Part shown: piece by piece, positions 25,874-35,090 of the stretch
Position numbering within the stretch: position 1 is the first letter of the stretch
Layout of the letters: every line of letters starts with the position of its first letter
DNA from: Gammaproteobacteria bacterium
GTDB taxonomy: Bacteria > Pseudomonadota > Gammaproteobacteria > Xanthomonadales > SZUA-36
Direction: 5' to 3'
Assembly: GCA_030428105.1 (NCBI GenBank)
Contig: JAUIBE010000011.1
Location: 34,415-98,414, forward strand
Length of the DNA stretch: 64,000 nucleotides
The notes under the pieces: model-generated
Seen by the model: only the letters and a program-made list of their open reading frames with translations
Told to the model about the DNA's origin: nothing
Databases searched by the model: none
Program-made: the position numbers and the translations under genes

Positions 25874-26815
25874 TCAATTGGCCAACTGTTTTTTCTGGAA
25901 AAACCCTGCAGAGCGGCAGCGCAGCACCATCAGCGCGTGGCGGATCTCGGCAAAGCCAAGGATTACCAGGTTGCCAAACAGCACCAGGATCACGCCAGCG
26001 ATGATGTGGCCATCCATGGGCAGGTCCTCGAACAGCACCGACAGCACAAAGGCCACCACCGGGAACATGACAACCGCGTATCCCGCCCGGGCTGGGCCAA
26101 TCTGCCCCACCAGCTTGAGATAACTGCCAAAGGCGACGATGGTGCCAAACACGGCCAGGTAAAGCAGCGAGGACACGTAGCTGAAGGTGTACTCGAAGTT
26201 GAAAGGCACGCCCTTGCGCCACGCCACCACGGTGGTGATCAGCGTTCCGTAGAACATGCCCCAGGCATTCGCCTGCAACACCGGCACACCCGAGGCCTGC
26301 GCACGGGTTGACACCATGTTGCCGAACGAAGCCGACAGTGCGCCGGCCAGGCTCAGCGAGGCGCCGATGAGGGTTTTGTCAGTGAGGCTGATCGAAGCCA
26401 CTTCCGGCCAGAACAACACCACCACGCCGGCCATGCCAAAGCTCGCGCCCATCCACACCCGGGGCTCCACCCGGGTTCCGAAGAACAGCCGGGCATTCAG
26501 TATGTTCATCCACACCATGGTGGAAAACGCCACCGCGTTCAGCGCCGAGGCAATGTAGACCTGGGCCGAGTAGGTGGCGATGTAATTGAAGCTGAACAAC
26601 AGCACGCCCAGCAGCACGAAGCGCAGGTGGTCCTTCAGGCCATAACGCATCTTCAGGCCACGCACCAGGGCGTAACCCATCAGCAGTGCGGTGGCGATGC
26701 CATAGCGGTAGGCGACAGAAACCTCGGGGGCGACTTCGCCCAACTGGAAATTGATCAGGAGCCAGGTTGAACCCCAGATCAGAACGGCCGTTGCGTACAA
26801 GAACAGGTTGTTCAC
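25874..26815 (-). CDS. EamA/DMT family transporter
   Basis: The 313-residue protein has ten hydrophobic segments arranged as two EamA repeats, opening with ATAVLIWGSTWLLINFQLG. Members export amino acids or other metabolites. The start is GTG at 26815, after a G-rich ribosome site. It is divergent from a MocR-type regulator gene with a 120-base gap, the normal layout for a regulator and its target exporter, so induction by a PLP-linked or amine signal is plausible. The cargo is unknown. Confidence 0.87.
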   Translation of the reverse strand: MNNLFLYATAVLIWGSTWLLINFQLGEVAPEVSVAYRYGIATALLMGYALVRGLKMRYGLKDHLRFVLLGVLLFSFNYIATYSAQVYIASALNAVAFSTMVWMNILNARLFFGTRVEPRVWMGASFGMAGVVVLFWPEVASISLTDKTLIGASLSLAGALSASFGNMVSTRAQASGVPVLQANAWGMFYGTLITTVVAWRKGVPFNFEYTFSYVSSLLYLAVFGTIVAFGSYLKLVGQIGPARAGYAVVMFPVVAFVLSVLFEDLPMDGHIIAGVILVLFGNLVILGFAEIRHALMVLRCRSAGFFQKKQLAN

Positions 26816-26880
26816 AGCGCACCCCCAAAGGATGTCGATTCATTGAAACTGGATGACATTCTGCGCGCCCGGGTGCATAC

Positions 26881-26918
26881 TTAACAGAAACACAATTTCG
26901 AAAATGGAACATTAACAG
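26881..26918. promoter_or_regulatory. direct repeat TTAACAG between divergent transporter and MocR genes
   Basis: TTAACAG occurs at 26881-26887 and 26912-26918, start-to-start distance 31 bases (about three helical turns), in the shared promoter region. MocR regulators often bind direct repeats, so this is a candidate operator. It is inferred from position and spacing only. Confidence 0.35.
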
Positions 26919-26935
26919 TTTGCAGGTAAGTTGCC

Positions 26936-28381
26936 ATGATCGCAGTCGACAAAAGCGCCCAGTCTTTTCTTTACCAACAGGTCGTTGAGCTGATTGTCCA
27001 GCAAGTTGAAAACGGCACCCTCCGGCCCGGCGACCGTTTGCCATCGCTGCGCCGCCTGAGCAACAAGCTGGAAGTCAGCATCCCCACGGTGCGCCAGGCC
27101 TACCTCGAACTGGAACGCCACGGACGCATCGAAGCCAGGCCCAAATCGGGCTACTTCGTTCAGGCCAAGCGCATCAACCCCCTGGTCAGAACCCAGTGCA
27201 AGAGCTGCAAGCCGGTGGAGGTGCGCTGCCGCAACCTGATCGACCGTGTCTACTCGTCAATCCACCAACCCGGCATGTTACCGCTGGGCATAGCAAACCC
27301 CTCGTTGGCCAGCCCGGCCACCAAGACACTTCATCGGGCCATGAAGCGCATCATGGCGCGCGCCGAAGCACGTTCCCTCACCTACGCTCCGTTTTACGGC
27401 GAACCGGGCCTGTGCCGCCAGATTGCTTACCGCTATCTCAACCAGGGCGGTTCGGTAGACCCCAACGAGGTGCTGATTACCAACGGCGGGCAGGAAGCGC
27501 TGACGCTGGCCCTGAAATCGGTTGCCCAGCCCGGCGACGTGATCGCGGTGGAAAGCCCGGCCTATTACGGCATGCTGGAACTGATCGAGAGCCTCGACAT
27601 GCTGGCGCTGGAAATCGAGACCTGCGCGGTGGAAGGGATTGAACTCAAACAACTTGAACGAGCGCTCAAGTCACACCGTATCGCCGCCTGCCTGTTCTCG
27701 TCGGCCATCAACAACCCGCTGGGCTGCCTGAGCAGCGACGAGTACCGCCGCGAACTGGTGGAACTGCTCGAGCGCTACCAGGTTCCGCTGATCGAGGATG
27801 ATGTCTATGGCGAGCTGTTTTTCGAAGGGCCGCGCCCTCGCCCGGCACAGTTCTTTTCGCGCAAGGGACTGGTGCTTACCGCCGGATCATTCTCCAAGAC
27901 GGTCGCCCCCGGCTACCGTATCGGCTGGCTGCTGCCCGGCAGTTATGGTGAAGAGGCGCGCAAACTCAAACGAGCGTTGTCCTGCTCATCCGGGTTGTTA
28001 CAGCAACTGACGCTGGCCGACTTCATGGCCTCGCATGACTACGACCGGCACCTGAATCGATTGCGCCCCATCCTGCGCCAGAATGCAGAACGCATGGTGG
28101 CTTGCGTGGAGAAATACTTTCCTGCCCAGACCGCGATCTCGCGCCCCAGGGGCGGCTCCGTGCTGTGGCTGGAACTGCCGCCGGAAATCAGCTCCGAGCC
28201 GCTGTTCGAGGCCGCACGGGAACAATGCATCAGCATTGTCCCCGGCGGCATCTTCTCAGCCGAAAACCGTTACCAGAACTTTGTCCGCTTGAGCTTCGGG
28301 CACCCCTGGTCGGAGGAGATCGAACACGGCATCGAAACCCTGGGCCGCATGGTGCAACAACAATTGCAGAAAGCGGCCTAG
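26936..28381 (+). CDS. MocR-type GntR regulator with aminotransferase domain
   Basis: The 481-residue protein joins an N-terminal GntR winged helix (about 1-75; YQQVVELIVQQVENGTLRPGDRLPSLRRLS, then TVRQAYLELERHGRIEARPKSGYFV) to a class I aminotransferase-like PLP domain. The PLP lysine is Lys321 in AGSFSKTVAPGYRIGW, and NGGQEALTLAL is the usual phosphate-loop region. Such proteins sense an amine or amino acid through PLP chemistry and usually control the adjacent divergent gene, here a DMT exporter. A cysteine-containing linker (CKSCKPVEVRC) near residues 86-96 is less usual and might be redox- or metal-sensitive (inference). Confidence 0.92.
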   Translation: MIAVDKSAQSFLYQQVVELIVQQVENGTLRPGDRLPSLRRLSNKLEVSIPTVRQAYLELERHGRIEARPKSGYFVQAKRINPLVRTQCKSCKPVEVRCRNLIDRVYSSIHQPGMLPLGIANPSLASPATKTLHRAMKRIMARAEARSLTYAPFYGEPGLCRQIAYRYLNQGGSVDPNEVLITNGGQEALTLALKSVAQPGDVIAVESPAYYGMLELIESLDMLALEIETCAVEGIELKQLERALKSHRIAACLFSSAINNPLGCLSSDEYRRELVELLERYQVPLIEDDVYGELFFEGPRPRPAQFFSRKGLVLTAGSFSKTVAPGYRIGWLLPGSYGEEARKLKRALSCSSGLLQQLTLADFMASHDYDRHLNRLRPILRQNAERMVACVEKYFPAQTAISRPRGGSVLWLELPPEISSEPLFEAAREQCISIVPGGIFSAENRYQNFVRLSFGHPWSEEIEHGIETLGRMVQQQLQKAA

Positions 28382-28388
28382 AGGCTGC

Positions 28389-29249
28389 CTAGCCCAGCGG
28401 CTTCTTGAAGCGCAGGGTCATGCGGTCGCTCTCGCCAATCTCGGTCCATGGCGCCTTGCAGGCCGCCAGCTGCTCGGCGTCATCTTGCACATCGCGGCAG
28501 GCGCGGTAGCCCGGAGGCAGCGTCCACACGCCAAACTCGTGGTCGTGGTCGTCTTTGGGGTTGGCGTTCACTTCCGAGCGACCATCCAGGTAGAGCCCAG
28601 CCTTGCCAGCGATTTCAATAATCGTGGCTTCGGGCACGTAGCCGGAGGGAATCGACTCCTCCAGTTCAACGCCCTCGGCGGCGCGGTGCTGAACAATGCC
28701 CAGCACCCCACCCGGCTTCAACACCCGGGCGAACTCGGCAAAGATGCCGTCGGCAATGCCGTCATTGATCCAGCCGTGGGCATTCCTGAAGGTCACGATC
28801 ATGTCCACCGAATCGGCCTCACCCAGGTTGGATGATTCCGGCGGCGAGAAAGGAACCACGGCCACCTGGTCGTAAAGCTCCGGTGATTCGCGGAATGTCT
28901 CCAGCATCGCCTCGTGCTGGGCATAGCGGTATTCAGGCTGCCCCTCGATGTCGATGTCGTAGCTGGCTGCAATGTACTGGCCGTGGTGGCGCATGGCCGG
29001 CGCCAGGATCTCGGTGTACCAGCCGCCGCCGGGGGTGATTTCCATCACCGTCATGCCATCCTTGAGCCCAAAAAATGTGAGTGTGCCTACCGGGTGGCGG
29101 TACTTGTTACGCGCCTTGTTGGCCTCGGAGCGGTGGTCACCGAGCATCGCACTTTCGATGCGGGCTGCAACCTCCGCGTGCCCGGCCATGGCTGGGAAGG
29201 CGGCCACCGCGAGACAAGTGGACAGGATGGAAATCGCGAGCTTGTGCAT
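28389..29249 (-). CDS. exported class I SAM-dependent methyltransferase-like protein
   Basis: The 286-residue protein has a clear signal peptide (MHKLAISILSTCLAVAAFPAMAG). The mature domain begins HRSEANKARNKYRHPVGTLTFFGL and contains motif I as VMEITPGGGWYTEIL, DMIVTFRNAHGW and RVLKPGGVLGIVQHRA, all methyltransferase-like. This exported family is widespread in proteobacteria. SAM is not expected in the periplasm, so the real activity is unclear. The ATG at 29249 has a GGAG site nine bases upstream. Confidence 0.82.
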   Translation of the reverse strand: MHKLAISILSTCLAVAAFPAMAGHAEVAARIESAMLGDHRSEANKARNKYRHPVGTLTFFGLKDGMTVMEITPGGGWYTEILAPAMRHHGQYIAASYDIDIEGQPEYRYAQHEAMLETFRESPELYDQVAVVPFSPPESSNLGEADSVDMIVTFRNAHGWINDGIADGIFAEFARVLKPGGVLGIVQHRAAEGVELEESIPSGYVPEATIIEIAGKAGLYLDGRSEVNANPKDDHDHEFGVWTLPPGYRACRDVQDDAEQLAACKAPWTEIGESDRMTLRFKKPLG

Positions 29250-29276
29250 TGCATGTTCTCCAGTTGGTTCTTCAGT

Positions 29277-30128
29277 TTATGCGGGGTTGCGAAATGATCT
29301 TCTGAAAGCAGCCGCCAGGCAGACGCCGGCCAGCACAGCGGCCAATAATGCCACCTCGCGGACCTGTGGCAAACCCTGGGCCACCGCTACCAGGGCAACC
29401 GTTGCGCCCGCACGCACCCGGCGCAGGTCAAGGTTGCGCTGCCTGACGTCGCAAACAGACGCCACGCTGTCCAGCAACAGCACGTTCAGGCCAAACACGA
29501 GTACAGCGAGGGCCGCCAGCCACTGCGGCAGCGATTGTGGTGCGCTAAGCAACTGCAGGCTGCTGTCGTGATCCACCATGTAAACAATGGTGGCGCCAAC
29601 CGACGCCAGGGCGAACACGTATTGGCGGCGCTGGGGGCGATCGAGGCTGCCGTCAAAAGCGAAAGAAAGGGCCGCGACCAGGCCAAAAAGCGGGTTGGCG
29701 GTGGCGTAAATCACCCACAGTGTGAGCGCCATCAGGACCAGGCTGTCGCTGAGCCGCGACTCCAGACCGGTGGTGCGGTTTACCTGGCGCACCAGGCCCA
29801 GCGTTGTCAGCAAAACCAGGATGGAATGACCCGTGTAAACCGGGCCCAGCATGTACAGCACAAACACCGCAAGCGCCATGGCGGCAAAGGCGGATGCCTG
29901 GTGATCGGGGTCAAGTTCGCGTCCCAGCGCCCATCCACCGAATCCAGCCAGGACCGCATGCAGCGCGAATCCGAGCACCGTGGCCAGGGAAGCCCCCTGC
30001 AGAACGCCCAGCACGATGGCACCGACTGCCGCCGGGGCAAGCAGGATTACCATCGCCCGGTTGGTCGGCGTATGCCAATCCACCGGGCGTCCGATCGAAG
30101 TCAGGTTATAAATGCGGTGAGTGCTCAC
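29277..30128 (-). CDS. polytopic membrane protein of unknown function
   Basis: The 283-residue protein starts with GTG and has about seven or eight hydrophobic segments from residue 25 on. There are no clear motifs besides an Arg/Asp-rich turn (CDVRQRNLDLRRVRAG) near 225. It follows the AsmA gene by 36 bases on the same strand and may be co-transcribed. I do not recognise the family. Confidence 0.65.
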   Translation of the reverse strand: MSTHRIYNLTSIGRPVDWHTPTNRAMVILLAPAAVGAIVLGVLQGASLATVLGFALHAVLAGFGGWALGRELDPDHQASAFAAMALAVFVLYMLGPVYTGHSILVLLTTLGLVRQVNRTTGLESRLSDSLVLMALTLWVIYATANPLFGLVAALSFAFDGSLDRPQRRQYVFALASVGATIVYMVDHDSSLQLLSAPQSLPQWLAALAVLVFGLNVLLLDSVASVCDVRQRNLDLRRVRAGATVALVAVAQGLPQVREVALLAAVLAGVCLAAAFRRSFRNPA

Positions 30129-30164
30129 CCTGCGTCCGCTCCCTGGTGCAAATCATGCCCAACA

Positions 30165-33100
30165 TCACTCGCCTTGCGGCGCCGAAACGGCGTCCTCTGC
30201 ATATAGTTTACGTAACTCGGCGACGACCTTTCCACACGGATCCTGGTCGCGCATGAAGCGATCGAACAGCGACTTGCCCAGCAACGACAAGCCGGCAGTC
30301 GCTACCGCGGCGCTGCCGCTGATGGCGGCGCTGGTCGGATCCAGGGTGATGCTGGGCTGGGCCATGGTGCCACCCAGGCGAATAAACGGGTTCACCACCG
30401 CACCGGCACTGATGCCAATGCCCTGGCGTGGACGCGTGGTAAAGCCCATGCTGAGCTTCTCCGTGGCCAGGTTGATGGTGCCGGTGCTGGAAGCTATGAG
30501 CTGGTCAGTTTGCAGGATCAATGGGTCAACCCGCGCCGTTCCGTTCTCCAGTTCAACCATTGCCACCGCGCACTGCAAGTGGGTCAGCGGGCTGCGCTCA
30601 GCCATCGGGTTAATCAGGTTAAACAGCTCCGACACGATATCGGAAAACAACAGTTGCAGGCGGGTGTTCGAGAGGTTCCCCTCGCCCACGATCACTGCCA
30701 ATTCGCCATTTGCCGAACGGGCCATTTCCTGGGGGGTCGCGCCCGCGGCGTTGAAATCCACCTCGAAATCCCACGCCGGGTAAGTTGCGGGATCCTGGCC
30801 TGGCGCAACCGCAAGGCCCAGCCTGAACCCGCGCGCCCCACCCCTGGCAAGTACCGACAGTTGCCGGTCCGTTTCCGCGACTTCCACGGAACCCGAAATG
30901 GCGCCGCCCTGGACGGCGCTGATCTCCAGCGGCTCTATGGTCAACGAGTTACCAGTTCGCTGCACACCCAGTTTTAACTGCACGGCGCCCCAGGGTAGCT
31001 GCAAGCGGCGAGCGTCGATATCCAGGTCGAGGCCAAGCGGGTATTCGGACAACCGCGGCAACGGCTTGTCCGAGAACACGCGCGACAGTTCGGGCGATGG
31101 CGCCTGCGTTGGCTGGCCCTGGTCGGCAAAGCGGTCGCCATTGATCCAGCCCAGGTCAAAATACTCGGAGTCCAGCCTGCCTCGAATTTCCATGACCTCA
31201 CCCAGGCCCACCGACAAATCGCCGCTCAAGGCGCTGTCTTCCATGCGCAGCTGCAGGTTCCTGAAATCCAGCGATTCGGGCCGGGACTGAAGCTGGAAGC
31301 TTGCCTCCAGGGGCTCGCCCGGCAGCTCGATGTCACGAAAGCGCCGCACGAAAGGCAATAATTCGCGGGGGTCTTCGCTCTCGACGCGCACCGCGAGGTC
31401 GGCCACCCGGGGGCGAACGATATGGTCAACCGTGCCGTCGAAATGCACGCTGCTGCCACCCAGGCGAATTTCCACATCGTCGAGCACCTGGCGGCCGTCA
31501 TCCAGGTGCGCCTCGCCAGAGACCTGGAACTGCGCCGGCAGTTGCTCCAGTTCAGGCCGATCCAGCAGTCGCCGGAAGTCCGGCCCGGAAACGTGAAAAC
31601 GCAGGTTCTTCAGCGCAAGCCGGGGCTCCAACTGCACCCGGCCATGCAGCGCCAGCTCGCTGTTACCCGCATGGCCTTGCAAGTGCTCAAACACCAGGCC
31701 ATCGTCGAGATACTGCACCGCCCCGCTCAACCGCAGCGGTACGTCCGGCAGGCCCTGTCGATCGAGGTAGGCTTCCACCGCTTTCAGGCTGGGCAGATTC
31801 AGATCCAGGGAAGTGCTTGCACCGGCCAGGTCCGGGAGGTTGGGAAACTGCGCATCAAGCTCCAGCGTAAGTTCGCCCGAAGACTGCTGGCTATCAGTGG
31901 CGGTCGGCAAATGAACCTGGAGAGCAATGCGGTCATGGGCCGGCGGCACAGACCCGGTAAGGCTGATTTCCTGCTGCCCCAGTTGCATGACCGGAATGTC
32001 GATGTCGAGGGTCCCCGACCGCTCGCGCAACCGGGCATCGAGTTGAAACGGCTCCTGGCTCAGGCGTTCGAATCCCAGCAAAGGGCTCCATACCGCAAGG
32101 TTTTCCGAGTGCGCTTCCAGGGTGAGGTCGGTATTCTCCAGGACAGGCCACGCACCGAGCGTACCCCTGGCGCCCAGGTGGCCGCCGTCGACCGTGACCT
32201 CCAGGTTCTCAAATGAGAATTGCCCATCGGCAAGGTCCAGTTGTGCGCCGATGTTGAAGCGGGAAGCGGGAAGGAAGGTCAGGCCGAGTGCCTGGCCCAG
32301 GGCGCCGAGGTCCGGCCCTGACACTTCGAGATCAAGCGCCAGGCCAAGCGACCGGCGCCACTCGTTCACCTGGCCCGATGCGCTGGCCTGAAGACTGCCG
32401 AAATTGCCGTCCAGGGCCAGCACCAGCACGCCGGGGTCTTTCAGACCAAGGCTCCCGGACGCCTGGAAAGGCCCGCTTGAGAATGCCGGAAGCGCCGCCT
32501 GCTCAAGCAACCAGGCAAACTCGGGACCGCTGAATTGGAACCCCATGTTGACCCCACCTCCCGCGCCCGGGTCTTCAAACGTGCCACCACTGACCAGCTG
32601 GTTTTCTCCCAGCGCAAGCTCCAGCCGGTACGCCACGCCGCCATCCAGGAGCGTTCGTTGCAAAGGCTTGAGTTCAGCACTGAGTTGCAAAGGGTACCCA
32701 CCCACCGCGCCTTCGCCGTTGAGGTTGACCGCACCGTCGCCGTGGTGGACGCCGGCAAGTTCTGCCACCTCGAATTGCAGCGGTACAGCACGATCAGGCG
32801 AATGATGGGACAAGCTGAAATTTGTAACCTTGAACGCACTCCAGGGCACGATGTCGCCCTCCCCGGTGTCGTCCCGCTGGTGTGCAGGCCCATCCCGGGT
32901 GTCGAAGGTCCAATTGTTCTGCCCGGAGCCGTCTTCTTCCAGGTCCAGTTGCAGCCCGTCCAGCTCGACCTGATCGATTCGAACCCCCGCGGAGAACAGC
33001 TCAGAAATATCCACGCGGGCTTCCGCAAGCTGCACGCGCAGCAATGCATCAGACCTCCCCCACTCGGTGTTGGCAACCTCGAGGCCCTCCAGCCGAATCC

Positions 33101-33287
33101 GGCTGGTCATGCCTGGCCAAACTTCCAGGCGCGCCACGCTGACCGGCCTGCCTGCGGCGTTGGTGGCCAGTCTCTCAACCTGCGCTCTGAGCAACGATTC
33201 GTCGTTCAGCAGCCACAGCGTCCCGCCGACCGCCAACAACAGCAGTGCGCCCAGGACGAGCAGAACAATTTTTGCGGCACGCTTCAT
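30165..33287 (-). CDS. AsmA family protein
   Basis: The 1040-residue protein has an N-terminal membrane anchor (MKRAAKIVLLVLGALLLLAVG) and a very long periplasmic part rich in beta strands. AsmA marks are VARLEVWPGMTSRIRLEGLEVAN near the N terminus, repeated LDGNFGSLQASASGQ-like strands, and a C-terminal AsmA domain (INLATEKLSMGFTTRPRQG, VNPFIRLGGTMAQPSITLDP). AsmA-like proteins form lipid-transport bridges between membranes. The start at 33287 was chosen because it gives the anchor at residue 1; an extension to 33542 adds a basic leader overlapping the divergent lipoprotein gene. Confidence 0.9.
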   Translation of the reverse strand: MKRAAKIVLLVLGALLLLAVGGTLWLLNDESLLRAQVERLATNAAGRPVSVARLEVWPGMTSRIRLEGLEVANTEWGRSDALLRVQLAEARVDISELFSAGVRIDQVELDGLQLDLEEDGSGQNNWTFDTRDGPAHQRDDTGEGDIVPWSAFKVTNFSLSHHSPDRAVPLQFEVAELAGVHHGDGAVNLNGEGAVGGYPLQLSAELKPLQRTLLDGGVAYRLELALGENQLVSGGTFEDPGAGGGVNMGFQFSGPEFAWLLEQAALPAFSSGPFQASGSLGLKDPGVLVLALDGNFGSLQASASGQVNEWRRSLGLALDLEVSGPDLGALGQALGLTFLPASRFNIGAQLDLADGQFSFENLEVTVDGGHLGARGTLGAWPVLENTDLTLEAHSENLAVWSPLLGFERLSQEPFQLDARLRERSGTLDIDIPVMQLGQQEISLTGSVPPAHDRIALQVHLPTATDSQQSSGELTLELDAQFPNLPDLAGASTSLDLNLPSLKAVEAYLDRQGLPDVPLRLSGAVQYLDDGLVFEHLQGHAGNSELALHGRVQLEPRLALKNLRFHVSGPDFRRLLDRPELEQLPAQFQVSGEAHLDDGRQVLDDVEIRLGGSSVHFDGTVDHIVRPRVADLAVRVESEDPRELLPFVRRFRDIELPGEPLEASFQLQSRPESLDFRNLQLRMEDSALSGDLSVGLGEVMEIRGRLDSEYFDLGWINGDRFADQGQPTQAPSPELSRVFSDKPLPRLSEYPLGLDLDIDARRLQLPWGAVQLKLGVQRTGNSLTIEPLEISAVQGGAISGSVEVAETDRQLSVLARGGARGFRLGLAVAPGQDPATYPAWDFEVDFNAAGATPQEMARSANGELAVIVGEGNLSNTRLQLLFSDIVSELFNLINPMAERSPLTHLQCAVAMVELENGTARVDPLILQTDQLIASSTGTINLATEKLSMGFTTRPRQGIGISAGAVVNPFIRLGGTMAQPSITLDPTSAAISGSAAVATAGLSLLGKSLFDRFMRDQDPCGKVVAELRKLYAEDAVSAPQGE

Positions 33288-33370
33288 CACCGCGAATTGT
33301 AGTTCAGTAAAATCATGGCGAGGGAAATCTGCCTGGGCGATAATCTCGCCCACCGACAAGGGAAGCTGGT

Positions 33371-34948
33371 ATGAACGTGAACGCCGTGCGCTTGCAAATT
33401 TTGAGTCTACTGATCGTGTTTTGCGTGGCAGCCTGCGAGGCTGACCCGGCGGAGGGCGGACCTGCGCCGGCCACTCCATCCGGGCCAGGCAGCGAGAACG
33501 CGGCGCCAGGGACAGGGCCGGGGACTGCGCAACAAGACCCACCGGGAACCCCGCAATCCGAGCCCGGCTCGGAAACGGAACCCGGCAGTGAAAACGAGGC
33601 CACGCCAGCCAACGAGCGCTCCCTGCGCGTCTTCGAGTCCCGCACCGGCGATCTCGATGTGCTGATCGAACACCGCCTGATCCGCGCCCTGGTGCCGTGG
33701 TCTGACACCTACTATTACCTGGATGGCGCCCAGCAGCGTGGTATTTCGTTCGAAGCCATCAGCATGTTCGAAACCTGGCTTAACGAGGACCTGGCCTCGG
33801 ACGAAATCGAGGTTCACGTGGTGGTGCTGCCGGTCCGCCGTGACCTGCTGATTCCCTACATCGCCGAGGGCCGCGGCGACGTGGCGCTGGGCGGTATCAC
33901 CATCACCGATGAGCGCAAGACGCTGGTCGATTTTAGCGAGGCCGCCTCCAAGCCCATCGAGGAATGGTTGATCGAATCGGCCGATGCGCCGCGGGTGGAA
34001 AACAAGGATGACCTCTCTGGCCGCACCGTCTATGTGCGCAAATCCAGCAGCTACTGGGAAAGCCTGGAAACCCTGAATGCTGACTTCGAATCGCGCGGCC
34101 TGGCGCCAGTCAAGCTCCACGCGGTCGATGAATACCTGTCCACCGAGGACTTGCTGCAGCTGGCCAACGCGGGCTCCATTCCCTACACCGTCTCCGACCA
34201 CGAAATTGCCAAGTACTGGTCAGAAATTTTTCCCGATATCCGCATACGCGATGACATCGTGCTGCGCAGCGACGCCCGGATCGCCTGGGCGATCCGCAAG
34301 GACAGCCCGCAGCTCAAGCAGAAAATCAACCAGTTCCTTGACGGCCACAAGGCCGGAACCCTGCTGGGCAACGTCGTCTTCAACCGCTACCTGCGAGACA
34401 CCTCGCGCATGCACAGCATCCACGGCGACGAGGAACAAGAGCGCTTCAACAACCTTTACGACCACTTCGACGAGTATGCAGCCGAGTACGGTTTTGACGC
34501 CCTCATCATGGTGGCCCAGGGTTTCCAGGAATCACAGCTTGACCAGTCCCGGCGCAGCAACCGCGGCGCCGTGGGCGTCATGCAGCTCTTGCCAAGCACC
34601 GCGGCCTCGCCCGAGGTGGGCATTGAAGACATCAGCACCGCCGACAACAACATCCTCGCCGGCATCCGCTACATGGACTGGATTCGCAAGACCTATTTCG
34701 ACGATCCGGAGCTGGATGAATTCAACCGCACGGCGCTGGCTTTCGCCTCCTACAATGCCGGCCCGAACCGAATCCGGGGCCTGCGCAGGAAAACCGCCGA
34801 ACGTGGGCTGGACCCCAATGTGTGGTTTGAAAACGTCGAGATCCTGGCGGCCGAGGAGATTGGCAGCGAGACCGTCGATTACGTTGCCAATATCTACAAG
34901 TACTACATGGCGCACCGTCTCTCGGAAATGCGCAGCGAATCCGACTAG
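33371..34948 (+). CDS. MltF-like lytic transglycosylase lipoprotein
   Basis: The 525-residue protein has a lipoprotein signal ending in VAAC (Cys22). A Pro/Gly/Glu/Ser-rich low-complexity linker (about 24-75) follows, then a periplasmic solute-binding-protein-3-like domain (about 90-335, GISFEAISMFETWL, ADVALGG-like DVALGGITITDERK) and a C-terminal SLT lytic transglycosylase domain (about 370-515). The catalytic Glu387 is in GFQESQLDQS, followed by GAVGVMQLLPSTA and ALAFASYNAGPNRI. It cleaves peptidoglycan and is probably on the inner face of the outer membrane. The linker is longer than in E. coli MltF. Confidence 0.92.
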   Translation: MNVNAVRLQILSLLIVFCVAACEADPAEGGPAPATPSGPGSENAAPGTGPGTAQQDPPGTPQSEPGSETEPGSENEATPANERSLRVFESRTGDLDVLIEHRLIRALVPWSDTYYYLDGAQQRGISFEAISMFETWLNEDLASDEIEVHVVVLPVRRDLLIPYIAEGRGDVALGGITITDERKTLVDFSEAASKPIEEWLIESADAPRVENKDDLSGRTVYVRKSSSYWESLETLNADFESRGLAPVKLHAVDEYLSTEDLLQLANAGSIPYTVSDHEIAKYWSEIFPDIRIRDDIVLRSDARIAWAIRKDSPQLKQKINQFLDGHKAGTLLGNVVFNRYLRDTSRMHSIHGDEEQERFNNLYDHFDEYAAEYGFDALIMVAQGFQESQLDQSRRSNRGAVGVMQLLPSTAASPEVGIEDISTADNNILAGIRYMDWIRKTYFDDPELDEFNRTALAFASYNAGPNRIRGLRRKTAERGLDPNVWFENVEILAAEEIGSETVDYVANIYKYYMAHRLSEMRSESD

Positions 34949-34982
34949 AAGGAATTCTCCGCAAGCCAGCAGTTCTGTCAGC

Positions 34983-35003
34983 GCCGGGGCGTAATGCCCC
35001 GGC
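34983..35003 (+). terminator. GC-rich hairpin after the transglycosylase gene
   Basis: GCCGGGGC (34983-34990) and GCCCCGGC (34996-35003) form an eight-bp stem with loop GTAAT. The tail is CTTCAACCTTCTT, not a clean U-run, so termination is likely but incomplete. Confidence 0.45.
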
Positions 35004-35090
35004 CTTCAACCTTCTTCCCGGCGCCGCTTGCAACTCGCAATGGGCACCGACAGAATGCCCAGACGCAGAAATCAGCCATGGAGTTTCCCC

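Noticed and set aside
30129..30164. Possible small RNA or promoter between AsmA and the membrane protein gene
   Set aside because: 36 bases without a hairpin, promoter match or conserved feature.
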